A DNA stretch of 64,000 nt from Auriscalpium vulgare (Eukaryota > Basidiomycota > Agaricomycetes > Russulales > Auriscalpiaceae): contig JAHBBC010000012.1 of NCBI GenBank assembly GCA_019915015.1, forward strand, positions 1,054,001-1,118,000, read 5' to 3'. The notes beneath the pieces are model-generated. The model saw nothing but the letters and a program-made list of their open reading frames with translations, did not search any database and was not told the DNA's origin. Made by a program: the position numbers and the translations under genes. Positions 22,323 to 34,344 of this stretch are shown in pieces. The first letter of the stretch is position 1; every line of letters starts with the position of its first letter.

Positions 22323-23961
22323 ATGGCGACTCACACTCAGAACGCGCTCGTCGCGCATTTCGCCACCATCCTGGACGCGGCCGTGCGCCCCATCGAAGAC
22401 AGCATACAAAGCATCAACGCCACGCTCGACGAAGGCAACCGGACGCTCAAGCAGAACCGCGCCTTCCTCACGCACTACTCCAACGTCAACGAATACCTCA
22501 TCTCCGGCATGGAGAGCTACCGCGACCTCGAGCAGGCCGTCAAGTGCGTCTACCGCGTCTGCCTATCTCCCAGCCGCTACTGACATCGCCCGTCTGCCCA
22601 GTGAAAACCTCGCAACGTTCACAAGCTACAAGCCCGTGACCGCCGACAGAGGCACCGATCTGCGCGAGCAAATCCCCGCGCTCCCGACCTCGAAGCCCGT
22701 CTTTTCCTTCTCAGGGCCCTCCGCCCGCGCAGCCCGCGACGAGCGCGCCGCCGCGCTGCTCGCGCTCGCGGGGCCCAGCGCGCGCGCGCCAGCGCAGCTG
22801 CTCACGAACGACTTCCCGCGCGACGGGCGCATCGCGCCGTGGTACTTGCCCACCACGGGCGACCCCAAAACCGACGCGACCCTCTCGCAGATCCCGCCGT
22901 ACCTGGCACTGTACCCCATCCAGTACGACGACCCGGATGCGCCGCGCTACGACTCGCTCGCGGAACCGCTGACGCCGCTGCCCCCGCAAGCGCGCGAGGA
23001 CACGGCGGCCAAGCGCCTCCGGGTCCGCGTCGAGAAGCCGCCGTATTCGCCAGAGAAGGCGGCGGCGCGCAGGCTCAAGGACCTCGCGACACTCCGCAAG
23101 CGGTGCGGCATCGAGGTGCCCGCGCAGCCGCTGCTGGGCTTCCGCCCGACGAAGACAGGGAAGGAGGGGATGATTGCGATCAAGGTGATCCACACGGTTC
23201 CGGGGGCCGTGCTCACGGAGATCCCGCCTGAATCGCGGCCGGATTTGAGGTTGGAGGATTTCTGGCCAGAGAAATACGGCCCTCGTGCGATGCGCGAGAA
23301 GGCGGCGGCGACTGCGACCGCGCCAGGAGGAGACAGACCGCCCCCGGGGGCACCTGCAGAGCCTGCTGCGCCGAGCGATGTGGTGCCCATGGAGTGCGAC
23401 GATGAAGAGGACGCTGCTGATGCTGCAGAGGTCGAGAACATGCTCACCCTGGCGGCTGACGCCGACGACGATGTCATGCCTATCGACGACGCCGTCATAC
23501 TTGTCTGCGAGACCGCCACGCCTATCGACGATGCGGCCACCGCACCCGCTGAAAACCTCACTGCCGACTTGGGAGAGCAGGGCGAGGAAAATGACCACGA
23601 AGATGACGAAGATGAAGATGTGGAGCGTGGGCGCACCGTCAAGCGCATCAAGAATCGGCTCTGTTCGAATAGCCCTCCCCACCTCAGCAAATCGCTCGCA
23701 GAGCCCCTCCTCTGGGCTCCCGAACCCTATGTCCCTCCAGCGCACGTCGCGCGCGTTTACCAGCGCTCGTGGGAGGGCCCATACATCGCGGAGTCGCCGC
23801 CAGAGTGGAACGACGATGACGATCTCAGCGCACCCGTGTCGCCTGTGACTGGAAAGAAGCGCAGCCGTGAAGATGAGAAGGTCCAGGAGGCGAATGTAAC
23901 GGATCATGTGGAGGAGCGTCCACAGAAGCGTCGGCGTTCTTCAAGGTCAAAGGGCTGTTGA
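22323..23961 (+). CDS. Unknown nuclear-type protein with coiled N-terminus
   Basis: Start MATHTQNALVAHFATILDAA; intron 22544-22601 (gtgcgt to gcccag) joins LEQAVK to NENLATFTSYKPV; stop at 23961. The first 75 residues look helical and amphipathic (IQSINATLDEGNRTLKQNRA). A middle region carries several ordered motifs (APWYLPTTGDPKTDATLSQI; YLALYPIQYDDPDAPRY; LPPQAREDTAAKRLRVRV). The C-terminal third is acidic, has an internal near-repeat (VMPIDDAVILVCETATPIDD) and ends in a basic run PQKRRRSSRSKGC that could be a nuclear signal. I do not recognise the family. The central region appears constrained (few low-complexity runs), so a folded domain is likely. Confidence 0.65.
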
Positions 23962-24255
23962 TTTTACCGGATTTTCATTATATCGAGATTCATTGCGCTG
24001 TGTTGATAACCTTTGCTCTCTGCCGTTTGTACATTTAACATTATATTATTTACTTGTTTTCTTTCAAATGCAATTCGCAACTAGAAACTGGTCTTCAACA
24101 CAGTGTGTCCGCCTGTGGGCTCGTGAACGTCCATGAACTCCCGATGAATCATTTCAAGCCGACTGTATTGTAGAAGATCGTCCACTTTCGTTAATATATG
24201 ACTTGGCGGCCTGCATAAATGACGGCCTACTAGATATGCCAACCTATAAATTGTT
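23962..24255. other. Convergent 3' spacer
   Basis: Facing 3' ends of the unknown gene and the aminotransferase. T/A-rich; no gene seen. Confidence 0.5.
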
Positions 24256-25948
24256 CTATTCGTCCACCACCACACTCCAGTCGCTCGGGATCGCACCCGT
24301 CTGCCTGCCCACGATCTCGGTCCATAGCGACCGCGACACGGGTCCCATCCCGTCCGCTTCCACGGGAATCACCACGTCCTGGCCGTCGTATCCGATCCTG
24401 TCAATTGTGCTGATGATCGCCGCCGTGCCTGCAGACCATTCAACAACCTTATTCCTCCGGGCAATGTGTGACGGAAACGCACCAGTGCCAAACATCTCCG
24501 CGAGGCGCCCCGCCTGCGCGGCCTCGCGCACCTCCGGCATCGTCACGGCACGCTCGGTGACGGTGAGCCGGCCGAGGTGCGGGAGGCGCAGCGCGCCGGA
24601 CGCGTGGCTGCGCGCGAGCGAGAGGACCGAGTCGCGCGTCACGCCGGGGAGAATCATGCCGTCCAGCGGCGGCGTGACGAGCTCGAAGCTCCCGTCCTCG
24701 TGTTTGAATACAACGAACAGGTTCATCGTGCCGACCTAGCATCCTCGAATAAGATCCGCAGTCCTCAAGTTCTCGTGAAAAAGGTAGCAAGGTGGACGGA
24801 CCTCGGTCAAATAATGCTCGGGTCCGTAAAGCCACAGGTTCTGGACGTAGCCAAGCTGCGCGGCCTGCTTTTGCGGGTACACCCCAGGCGCATAGTTGGC
24901 GCCGATCTTGTACGCTCCGGTTCCTGAACATCACGCGTCAGGCAAGAAGGAGGGATCACGAGGGCAGACACGGGCGGACCTCCTGGGGACGCGCGGACAT
25001 GCTCCGTTGTGCCGTGCAGCGCGACGGGCTTGAAGCCGTTGGGGTAGTACGGGCCCACGGGGCTGCAGATCACGTAGAGCAGTGCGGACTCGGGCGGCGA
25101 GATGCCAATGGTCTGCTGCGTGCCGACTGTGCGCGAGCGCGGGTCAGCTGTGTTTCAGGATACCGAGGCAGAGGGACGCACTGAGCACCGGCCGGATGTA
25201 CAAGCTGTGGCCCTTCTCCTGCGGGATCCAGTGCTTATCTAGCCGGATGAGTTGCTTGAGAACGTCGAGCAGGGCCGCGCCGTCAAAGTTCTAAGCCCAT
25301 ACGCGCGTTCCCGTCAGCCTGGGATCAACCCTCGTACCAGGGGAAAACTCTCACAGGTAGTGCGATCCGGTGCGCGCTGCGGTTCATGCGCGCCATGTTC
25401 ATGTCCGGGCGGAACAAGGTCACTCGGCCGTGCACGTCGCGATATGCCTTGAGGCCCTCGAAGAGGCACTGCGCGTAGTGGAAGACGGTCGAGCTGGGGT
25501 CGAGTGTGAGCGGGCCGTCTGTCGGTGTGAGTCAGACACGCGAGCGCGACGGGCGGAAGGGAAGCGTACATGGGCGGATTTCGGGTGCAGCCCAGCCTTC
25601 CTGCTGTGTCCACGGTATGGCCAGCATATGATCCGTCTACATGCGCGTACTCAGAAGAGTAGGCGAGACAGATGGAAAGGAGTGCGTACGAAGACATGTC
25701 CAAACTTTAGTGTTTCTGACGGTGGTATCGGCTTTGGGCTGGTGGTTTTGTGGATCTGAAGCTTCGCAGGCTGCACACACACCCGAAAAAAAGACAATTC
25801 AACATCCTCTCGCTGAATTCATAGACAGATAGAAACGCACGTCGATGTCTGGAAGGGATGTTTGTGTGCCCGTGCCCGACATCCAGCGCACGCGGCCGAC
25901 GCGCGCAAACGCGCCAGCGCGCGGCAAGGAGCGCAGCGAAAAGGCCAT
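24256..25948 (-). CDS. Branched-chain amino acid aminotransferase, mitochondrial
   Basis: PLP-dependent fold-IV transaminase interconverting Leu/Ile/Val and their keto acids. Eight exons: 25841-25948, 25690-25755, 25570-25636, 25355-25518, 25182-25290, 24980-25126, 24802-24923, 24256-24735. The N-terminus [20 protein letters not shown] followed by RWMSGTG is a likely mitochondrial presequence. Joined exons read [96 protein letters not shown] (the Lys is the expected PLP lysine), [13 protein letters not shown], and [19 protein letters not shown]. All landmark motifs are intact. Equivalent to yeast BAT1/BAT2; the presequence favours the mitochondrial form, but basidiomycetes often have several copies. 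Confidence 0.93.
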
Positions 25949-26099
25949 GGTGGAGATGTGGGAGTTGGCGACGCGAGAGGTCAAGGCAAAAGAGACGGGA
26001 GATGCAAGCTGACTCGAGTGCACTCAGGGCGGGCGTCAATCGCTTCGGCTCGGAGGTCCGACCATTTTGCCACGCGGGCGCCAACACTTCGCGAACCAT

Positions 26100-26720
26100 T
26101 CATCTTTTTCTATGTCAGCGAGGTGAACGACATCGCGCAACTGTACGTTTTTGGAACCTCGCTCTTTATCCTACTAACGTGCAGCAACGATGAACTCAGA
26201 ACGAGCTGTCCAGTGCGAATGCCGCCCACTGGCACCTCAAGACAGCCATCACGCAGCTCCCCGAGCTAACTGCGCGCAAGGCGACGCTCGGCATGCACAT
26301 GGACATTACAACTGCCCTGCTCGGGCAGATCCAGGCGTGCAGGCTCGACGAGCTTTGTCGCACGGAGGCGGCCGGCAAGCAGACGATCTTCATGACTTTG
26401 CGTGTCAAGGGCCCCTCTGCGCCGCTCGACCAGCTGCACCTCTTGCTCGCGTGTTCCACCTGTTTTCACAGGACAGTGCAATTTCGAAGGACCGCATCGG
26501 AGAGCTCGAAGCCGAGCTGAAGAAGGGCCGGCGTCGATATCGCTTCGTTCGATGCGCGGTTGGCAGTCAGGTTCACGTCTTCTTCTTGGTAGCCTCGTAA
26601 GTACTCCCTTTTCCCTCTGAACCGATTCCGCGCGCTGGTCACAGACCGCTTGGGCCTCGAGAACCACATCTCTGGCGTTCCCTCGCACTTATCCACGACC
26701 TCGCTTCCTCTCTCGACCTC
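26100..26720 (+). pseudogene. Decayed SLY1 (Sec1/Munc18 family) fragment
   Basis: Pieces of a Sly1-type SNARE regulator (ER-Golgi traffic) can be read in changing frames: SEVNDIAQL, an intron-like gap (gtacgttttt to ctaacgtgcag, 26141-26184), HLKTAITQLPELTARKATLG, HMDITTALLGQIQACRLDEL, EAAGKQTIFMTL, VFHLFSQDSAISKDRIGELE, and further on a blurred TDRLGLENHISGV. The frame breaks at about 26450 and again near 26525, where a one-base shift turns a KAGVDIASF-type sequence into KGRRRYRF. Upstream N-terminal and downstream parts of the protein are missing. Keeping an intron with a branch-point-like ctaac argues for a DNA-level duplicate rather than a retrocopy. Family identity is from remembered motifs, so moderate confidence. 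Confidence 0.6.
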
Positions 26721-28445
26721 CTCGACCTCAGGCGTTTCTGTGTCCACATCCACAGGGACATGAGCTGTCTCGCGGCGCCAAGGCCGCGATTGCTGCTGGC
26801 GTCGGCGTCGGCGTGGTGGTGCTCGTGCTCGTGCTGATCCTGCTCAACCGAATCGCAGATGGAATACGCCGCTCCGCAAGCGCGCGTGCAGTCAAGATAT
26901 TTCGACATGAAATCGGGACCACGGGTGTTGGAGAGTGTCTAGTCTCCGTTGCCGGAAGACGGTCGTTTAGAGAATGTGTACTTGCAGGGCCCTCGCACTT
27001 CCCGCGCACTCCACATGCAAAGCGCCCTGCACAATGCAGTAGGCGGTTAGCGGTGAGCTTACGATCATGCTTAAATTCCATCAACAAGCTCAGCTGTTCG
27101 CCCAGCAGCTTCGTTGCTCGTGGATAAGACACGCCCTCAATCCACACATCAATAGCCTCTAGCTTACTCGAATCGACATCGCCGTGTTCTCTATGTACCC
27201 GCCGACTATGTTCCCGGCGCTCAGCCAGGACGGATGGTCGACGAGGCTTTTCCTCGTCTGTCTCTCGCTCGAATACTCACGGTACGCGGACAGCGCACTT
27301 CCTCACCCTGCTAATTCCACCGCCTGCCCCGTCCTCGGTGCGCATCTTCGCCACCACGATGTACGCCCCCACCACGCACACCACGTCCCGTCTAATGCCA
27401 CTCTCGCCCACAGCGCGCGATTCAATGCAATCCCAGCAAGCCAGCGAACTCTCCGCCTCCCCGACATCCCCTGCCGGCCTCCCCTTCGCCTGCTTCTTGC
27501 ACCCACGACGACAACCCTCAACACAAACAACTCCGTGCGCTGCTCTGGCCTAGTAAAAGCGCAGATTACTGCACCGACGAGCCTGCTTCGCGTGGAGATA
27601 AGTGTTCGACAGAGTCATGCTCTCGCGACCTCCCTCCCCATGATCAGATGAGTGCTGCCTCTCGTACACAAATCCGCCACCCTGAACACTCGCTACACAA
27701 ATCCGCCACCCTGAACACTCGCTACACATCCCGCACAAAAGCGCGCCGAGTATGTGTCAGGAGCAGGAAGCAGAGAGCTCATGCGGCGAGCAAAGCAGAC
27801 GGACAGCGCTGACGCGGAGGCGCACATATAAAGATTATTTTATATAACTGCAATATGATGTAAGTGCCTGCCTGAAATGACGGGACTGGCTGTAAGTACA
27901 TGCATGATGCAAGGGAGCTCCGACAGAGCGAATTCCACCAAATCAATCTAGAAATACGGGCGCCAAGCAAACTTCTGGCGGCCTAGAAGGACTGTGGTGG
28001 CTGTCTCGCCTACTGCGCTGTGACGGACAGCCTGAGGCACATGTGGTTTTGCTGCAGTCGAAGGAGAAGCTGGCACTGCAGCCGCACTGGAGTACTTACC
28101 TGCGTCGCGTCTGTGGCTGTGGCCGGAACTTGCCGGTTGGTGGTTTGAACCCTGTAGGCGACTTGAACATGATCATGATCGTCTTACTGTAAGGTCGGCA
28201 TACGACGCAGTCGTCCACGCTAAGTACTCATGCGCTTTGCACCTTCTCCTTACTTTGAGATAACAGCAGCTCTCCCTGCTCCAGAATCATTCGTATGGCC
28301 CCCAGCTGTCAGGGCCATAACCGACGTCCTAGCAAGATGTAGTGAGGTGAAGAGCACTTAATAGCAACTCTGCCCGCCCCGTGCTCAGCGTCTGTCCTAG
28401 CTCTTGAAAGAGCCTGATCAAGAGCTTTGTTACGCACTCAGTGAT
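26721..28445. other. Gene-poor region with sequence relics
   Basis: No intact gene is supported. A short plus-strand piece near 26785-26850 would code a membrane-like helix (AKAAIAAGVGVGVVVLVLVL) but has no clear gene around it. ORFs at 26728-27147 (minus) and 27184-27651 (plus) show no motif. The 29-base tandem repeat lies inside. Confidence 0.35.
27666..27727 (+). repeat. 29-base tandem repeat, two copies
   Basis: The unit acacaaatccgccaccctga plus acactcgct occurs twice back to back (starts 27666 and 27695), followed by the first four bases of a third copy. The copies are identical, so the duplication is recent. No coding role is seen. Confidence 0.8.
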
Positions 28446-31400
28446 ATGCGGCCTCTGTCACTTAGTCTACAGTCCATGGTCAGCGTCGAAAACTCCCTGC
28501 GTGGCGTGTCGCCGAATCCGAAGACAATATTCTTGGTCGCGATTGTGCGGTCAATCTTTATCTCAAGCTTTCCCGAGTTCATACCCCTGTAAGATGATGC
28601 CCATCTTGCTGGACTTTTCTGACTTCTCGAATATTGTCACAGTGAATTAGTTGACGTCGTGCGCCCTTTTCACCCCCTCGCTCACAAGTCCCCCCTGGCA
28701 GATTGGCTGCCGAAGACATCAATCAGCGCCTTCTTGCTCTTGGCCAATGTCCCTTTATGCGGGGAACTAGGTGCGCAAGGATCTGCGAATGCTTCCTCGC
28801 CCACCAAATCAGACGACCCCTCGCGCTCCCCTACCTCAACACACTTCAGTGATCCCAAATCCCCACCCTCATCACCTGCCTCCCTCGACCTTCCCACCCA
28901 CAGCAATCTGTATGAACACGAGAGCGGACGGTCATCATCCACTGGAGCGGGCGAGCATTCTCTTCTGTCTGAGACGGACACTTCTTCCGGAGGTGATCCT
29001 CGAATTTCATCGCTGGAGATGGCCGCCCTCCAAGCGCACATCATATACCGGCCGCGCACCCTCTCTTCTCCCCTTCTTTGCCTTCTCTGCATGGCAGACG
29101 TCAACAATATTTCTGCCGTTGTCGCAAGCGCTCTGCATCAACGCCGTGCATGGGGCATGCAGGACTCGGTAGTCGCTGGAATGGCCTACACGCCATTCGA
29201 CACGGTTGTGCAGCTGTTTCTCGGATGGTTCGACAACGATGGCTCACCGACTGTGAAACCATATTGCATAGTGCGTCGTTCCTCAAGTCCGCCTTGGAGC
29301 TTCATCATGCTTTTTGCATGCTCATATGGCATCTTGTTGTTTTGACAGCCTTTCCCATCTGTGGCATATGCTCCACCTCGACGATCCGCAGCCGGAGACG
29401 CCGCTGCGGGTGTTTTTGATGTTGCGGATCCTGCCCAAGCGGATATGCTTACTGCCTTTCTCTGTGCTTTGCGCCCTTCGATGCGAGCAGAGCGGCAAAG
29501 CGCCGAGGCTCGCGCGGGTGACATCTCAAAGAAGATTGCCTCGGGCAATGTCAGTTTCTGGCGCTCAGATGCTGCTCTGGAACGCCATTTAGCGACGTAC
29601 GACGCTGATGGACAAGAAGCCGAGTCGTGGCGGGATACATTGAACGCAAAGGTCCTTCTCTGGGTCGCTGAGGTAGATAAGGCGACGCATGATCGGTGGG
29701 ACTACCTTTGCCTCCAATTTCTTCCACTAACATGGCGAACTCTAGGTGCGTCCCAGTGGCGTCATGGGCGTCGTGGATGCTGACTCGAACGCAAGGGCGT
29801 CGCCCATAGAGGAACCATCGTATGTCGTCGTTTGCTTCCTCCCAATTCTTCCTTCTCATCGTGTACAGGGGAGGGCCAGCGTTGGGAACGAGGAGCAGAA
29901 AGAAATCTGCGGGAGCTGGGTACGTCGCACGCAGCTTGCATAGCAGGGTGGAGGGACTTATGTAGCGCCAGGTCTCGCGCCAGCAGAGATCCCGACCTCG
30001 AGCCGTTCCCTGCGTCTCTTCGCAACCTGCCGACAACGAATGGTTGCAATTCCAGTATTCTCGAGCACAACACCGCTGCGTCTAGCGACATCCACACGTA
30101 CGTTTCAACCCAGCTCATGTCGTCGCCGTTCTGAAGTTATGCACTAGGGCCGCAACCGCGGCGCGGGTGGGCCGAGCGTCTGCATCCAAGTAAGCTACGT
30201 CGATCATCTAACCTTTACCAAATTGACCCAGCCCGGCAGGTTCGCGTCGTCGACGACTCCTGTTGCCGGAGGTGGCAACGACATCACTTGCATGGAGTTG
30301 TGGCTGCGCAATCGATCGGTTATCACGCATTCTTTCTCCCCTGTCTCCCTTTTGAAAGAAAACAAAGCACTCTTTCCCGCAGACCAGGAGCCTGTCTATG
30401 AACAGATGCTTGTCCACAACGCCGTGTACGAGGAGTTCATGGCATTCGGCTATCCAGGAGAGTGGTGGAAGAGGAGTAAAGTATGCACTGTCTCTCCAGT
30501 CTTTCTACCCCCAATGCGCGTCATAATCTTTATTCACAGGATCTTCCTATCAACATATCGCCAAGACGCCGCGAGGTGCTTGATGAGCTCTACGACACGA
30601 AAAGCCCCAATTGGCAGCGCATGACGCTCGACGTAGGGCGAGTTGGCATCTGCATCGACTTATCAGTCAATCCCGCAGACGCGTGGCTCGTCGCCTGCCT
30701 CGACTCTAGCCTTGAGAAAGTAGTGTCTGACATCGTGGACTCGCGCGTTCGAAAGCAGCAAGAAGCGCAAATTGGCCCTCTTGGCGAGACTGCCTGGCGA
30801 ACCAGTTGGGACTCCATTGCTACTGAGATTGCTTCTAATCTCGGAGCAGCTGATCATCAAGGGGTTATGACCTGGCATACGTACGTGGTTCATCACTCTC
30901 CGACCTCCAGCACTGATGCAGAAGACAGGTTGGAAAGAACTTTGCGGCTACCGTGCATTGACCAGTCGATCAAGTTCACGCCCGAGGGCGATCCAGATAT
31001 CGAGCGTCAAACGCGTCAAAAAATTGACAATTATGAAGGCAATCTACTCGACAGCGAATTCAAGCTTGCAGACCGAGCATTGACGGCGGCGGACAATAAT
31101 CCAAGGGCATATGCGGACGCATCCAAGTGGCACCACGCTGCGCAGGAGGCTGTCAAGGCTGTCCGCCCACTGGCAGCCGCATGGGACGAGCACCGCTTAC
31201 AGAAGACACGAGCTAGCGTCCAGCGCCTTGACCCAATGACCACCAAATGCGACGGCCTCGGTGTCATCCGAGTGTCCTCTTTTTACGAGGGCACCAATAA
31301 GGCTTGGATTGACAAGTTTTCACCCGTCAGCACCCGTCCGTTCCGCCAACGCCAGGGGCTGATGACCGAGGTGGATCTGACGACCGCCCGAGTCGTTGAC

Positions 31401-32348
31401 GGTCAGCCCAAGTCCGCGGCACGCACAAATCCCTTATATAGCGCCGTGTTCCGCACCGCGGCACACTTGTCACCCACGTCTAATGATCTTGAACCCTCGG
31501 CAACCCACTCCCCTCCTGATCACACCCATCATGACTCTCTACCCACTCCTTCTCGCCACCCGTCAGCTGTATCTACGATGGACGACATCATAGCGGGCCT
31601 TCAGAATACGGGGCTTGGCCCATCGGACGCAGAGGGCGCGCAGTTCCCGGAGGCCCCAGACGCTTTGGACGATACAGAGGGCACAGGTGGCGCAGAGGAA
31701 GCAGGAGATGAGGTGGAGGGGCAGGAGGACGTAGAGGACGCAGAGGATGAGGCTATTCCTGACAAGGACCCTTACGCCCTCCTCCTTCCCCTCCTGGTTC
31801 ATGAGTACAAGAGGCGAGGTCTCGACTCGGGCGCCCACTCCGCGGCAAACCAGGCTCGACTCGACTTGGCGGCGATGGTCAAATTCCTGGGGAAGCTCAC
31901 GATCTTCGGGCTCTCTGTGTATGCGGTGGTTACAGAGGGACCTGTGGGTGTGGTCTTATTTGCCTGGGGGGAGGAGGTGAAGGTCACGGTGGAGGTGGAG
32001 GGCAGCTCCAAGGTGATCTCGCAGACCGTGAGTCTTTGATATCTATTGATCCGAGTTCCCACACTGAAACCGGGACGCCCACCACAGCGGGTCCACATAG
32101 TGGATCGGAACGTCCGCGGGTTTGACATTTCGACCACGGAGGGTGCCATCAACTACGCTACCTTCATTGCAAAAGTCAAACGGTTCCAGGGTAAGTGTCT
32201 GCTCGACATCATCAAAAACGAGAACATCAAACAGAAGGTCTACGAGATGTACACCTCGGCAGACAAAGAAAGCATGACGTGGAATATGAGACAAAGTGAG
32301 CCGAAGCGTCAGAGGAAGGCGGCGAGCAAGGCGGCTTCGGACAATTAG
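28446..32348 (+). CDS. Large unknown protein
   Basis: A multi-exon gene of about 1000 residues, not recognised. Start MRPLSLSLQSMVSVENSLRG; intron 28589-28642 joins FPEFIPL to ELVDVVRPFHPLAHKSPL; a Ser/Thr-rich linker; intron 29271-29348 joins VKPYCI to PFPSVAYAPPRRSAAGD; further introns near 29697-29747, 29829-29869, 30093-30230 and 30481-30541. Ordered motifs: PADQEPVYEQMLVHNAVYEE, EFMAFGYPGEWWKR, QRMTLDVGRVGICIDLSVNP, SKWHHAAQEAVKAVRPLAAA, WIDKFSPVSTRPFRQRQGLM. An acidic Glu/Gly/Asp run follows, then a hydrophobic stretch FGLSVYAVVTEGPVGVVLFA. The last exon (after intron 32028-32085) has DRNVRGFDISTTEGAINYAT and a basic end (KRQRKAASKAASDN). The start and the exons between 29.7 and 30.2 kb are the weakest part of the model. 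Confidence 0.6.
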
Positions 32349-32625
32349 AAGGGGAAGAAAACGGTAAAGTGATGTTGGAGCGAGTGATACGATACGCTGT
32401 ACATATGATATTTTGTAATATTCCCGTGATTCAGACTTTTCACACTCGCGTTCTATCATGGCGTGCAGGCAATGGAGGAAAGGATTGTTTGTCGATGCAT
32501 ATTACAATGCGAATTTCAGGTATCAATCTACAGCGCGAACGAACGTGATTACGACGTGCCTACTTCTACTTGCTTAACTGTTCTCCTCATGTTGCAATAA
32601 ATACTAGTTAAGTGAGTATGTCGGA

Positions 32626-33971
32626 CTACGACGCGAATCCACCGCTATGCCGCCGCTGTGCCACCGCAGACGTCGATCGGGGCTTGCGCAGCCTTTGAGG
32701 GGGCGCGGCGCTTTGCTGGTACAGCGCGGATGGGAAGGACGACGGCGGGCTCTGCATGGCGGGCACGGGGTGCTGCTGCGACATGTCTGCCGGCGGGCCG
32801 TAGGCGGAGGGTATAGGCGGAACGGGGGGTAGCGGCAGCGAGTCGCTGTGAGTAGTCAAGTTGGGCGTGGAGGACTGGCGGAGGCGCGACGCAGGCGGAG
32901 GATTGGAGTTGCTTCTCCGTTGCGAGAACGAGCTGGACGACCGGGTATCGCCTGGCAGAGGGTGCCGTCAGCTCCCGGCATACGAGAGAACGATCAGAAA
33001 CAATGAACTTACGGGACATGCGCTGGCTTTCCCTACTGGTGCTGGTCGAGCGCCGCTGCTGCGCAGGCACCTCCGTCGGGAACGATTCAATGGAGACCCA
33101 CTTGTCCGTCATCCCGCCGCCCCAACTCGCGCGCTGTGGGCTCCCACCAGCAAACACGGACAGCGGGCGCCCCTGCGCGTCCGCGGGAAGCATGTACGGG
33201 TACAGCTCCGGCGCAAGCGGCGCGGGCAGCACGATTTGGACGTTGCTATGCGGGCCGTGGGGCGCGCCGCGGATGGGCGTGCGGCTGCGCGCGGTGCCCG
33301 ACGTGCTCGTGGAGAGCATGGAGAACGGGCGGCTCGCGGAGCGCGTGCGCGCGCGCGCGTGTGTGGAGGCGGAGGACGCGGAGGGCGAGAGGAGCGCGCC
33401 GGTGCCGGGCGTCGACGGGGACGCGTGCTCCGCGGACGAGGACAGCGAGGACGACGACGCACTCGGCGGGCTCACGGCGCCGAAGGCCGGGTTAGGTGGG
33501 TTGAGCGCGAGTGGCGCGGAGGGCGACTCCGCAGTGTCGAGCGTCTCCTGCGTGCGGGTGGACGGCTCGCGCGAGGGCCCCGAGTGGAGGTGCGGCAGCA
33601 GCGACGCCTTGCTGCTGTGGCGGTAGGATACGGTGGGCTGGTCCGAGTACCACGTCTGCGGGCGGCTGTCAGGCTTGCCCTCGGCGTTGAAGGCGGCGAG
33701 CTGGTGCTCGCGCTGGTGGGCCAGCGGCTGCACGGGCGGCAACGGGACAGCGCGGCGGCGCGACGAGCAGCGCGAGAGGGTGCGCCATACAATGAGGACG
33801 AAGACCAGGCCGGCGATGGAGGCGACGACGGCGATGATGATGGTTGTGGTGTGGGCGAGGTGGGGGTGATGGGGACGGGCGGGGGCGGTCGCGCGGGGGA
33901 AATGGGGAAATGGGGGGCGTCGGGTATTATGCCAGGGCTGAGGAGGAAACCTTGGCGGGGGAGCGGGCATA
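32626..33971 (-). CDS. Single-pass membrane protein with Ser/Pro-rich tail
   Basis: Two exons, 33013-33971 and 32626-32951 (intron gtaagt to gccag). A Pro/His-rich N-terminus of about 38 residues is followed by one strong membrane helix (HTTTIIIAVVASIAGLVFVL, then IVWRTLSRCSSRRR), whose basic flank suggests that the long tail is cytosolic. The tail is Ser/Ala/Pro-rich, with one possibly folded patch (NVQIVLPAPLAPELYPYMLP) and GMTDKWVSIESFPTE; the second exon gives DTRSSSSFSQRRSNSNPPPA and ends RRHSGGFAS. No known domain. The layout (short outside part, one helix, long Ser-rich tail) resembles fungal surface-sensor-like proteins, but there is no signal peptide or WSC domain, so function is open. 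Confidence 0.7.
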
Positions 33972-34344
33972 TTGGGTGGGGGCAAAAGAGCGTGCTAGTG
34001 CATAGGCAGGGATAAATACGATGGGAGATTCCTGATCGCTGGGCAACTGACGGGGCCTGTCGAAATGCTGATGAGTACCGACGCAGGGCCGGCTACTGTG
34101 ATGCAGAAGACAGCAACGCCCGGTCGACGCACCTGAACGCTGCCGCCGCGCGGGCCAAGAGGGAACGAGCGGACGAGGCGGGCGACGTCGACGGGGCAAG
34201 ACGAATAGTTTTGGGCGTTCACAAATTCTAGGTCACTAGTGGTATTTTTGATTTTGTAGGCGGGCCGGTCTGCTCGACAAGCGTGGGAACGCCCTGACCG
34301 CGTCGGCCGCTGTCGTCTGCTCATCGTTCCTCCCGACGCTGACC
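33972..34344. promoter_or_regulatory. Divergent promoter, membrane protein / PXA gene
   Basis: About 370 bases between the start codons at 33971 (minus) and 34345 (plus). No ORF of note; no named motif identified. Confidence 0.4.

Noticed and set aside
22711..23907. 398-codon ORF antisense to the unknown gene at 22.3-24.0 kb
   Set aside because: It is the complement of a codon-biased GC-rich gene; Arg/Leu-rich composition without motifs shows it is a shadow.
26785..26850. Membrane helix frame after the SLY1 relic as a separate gene
   Set aside because: Alternating Gly/Val/Leu arises from a short gcgtcgg/gtgctc repeat; no start, no splice and no conserved flank support a gene.
27666..27727. 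CRISPR-like array from the 29-base repeat
   Set aside because: Only two head-to-tail copies without spacers, in a eukaryotic genome.
32861..34015. 384-codon plus-strand ORF opposite the single-pass membrane protein
   Set aside because: Arg/Gly-rich antisense shadow; the minus strand has a membrane helix, a clean intron and a sensible C-terminus.
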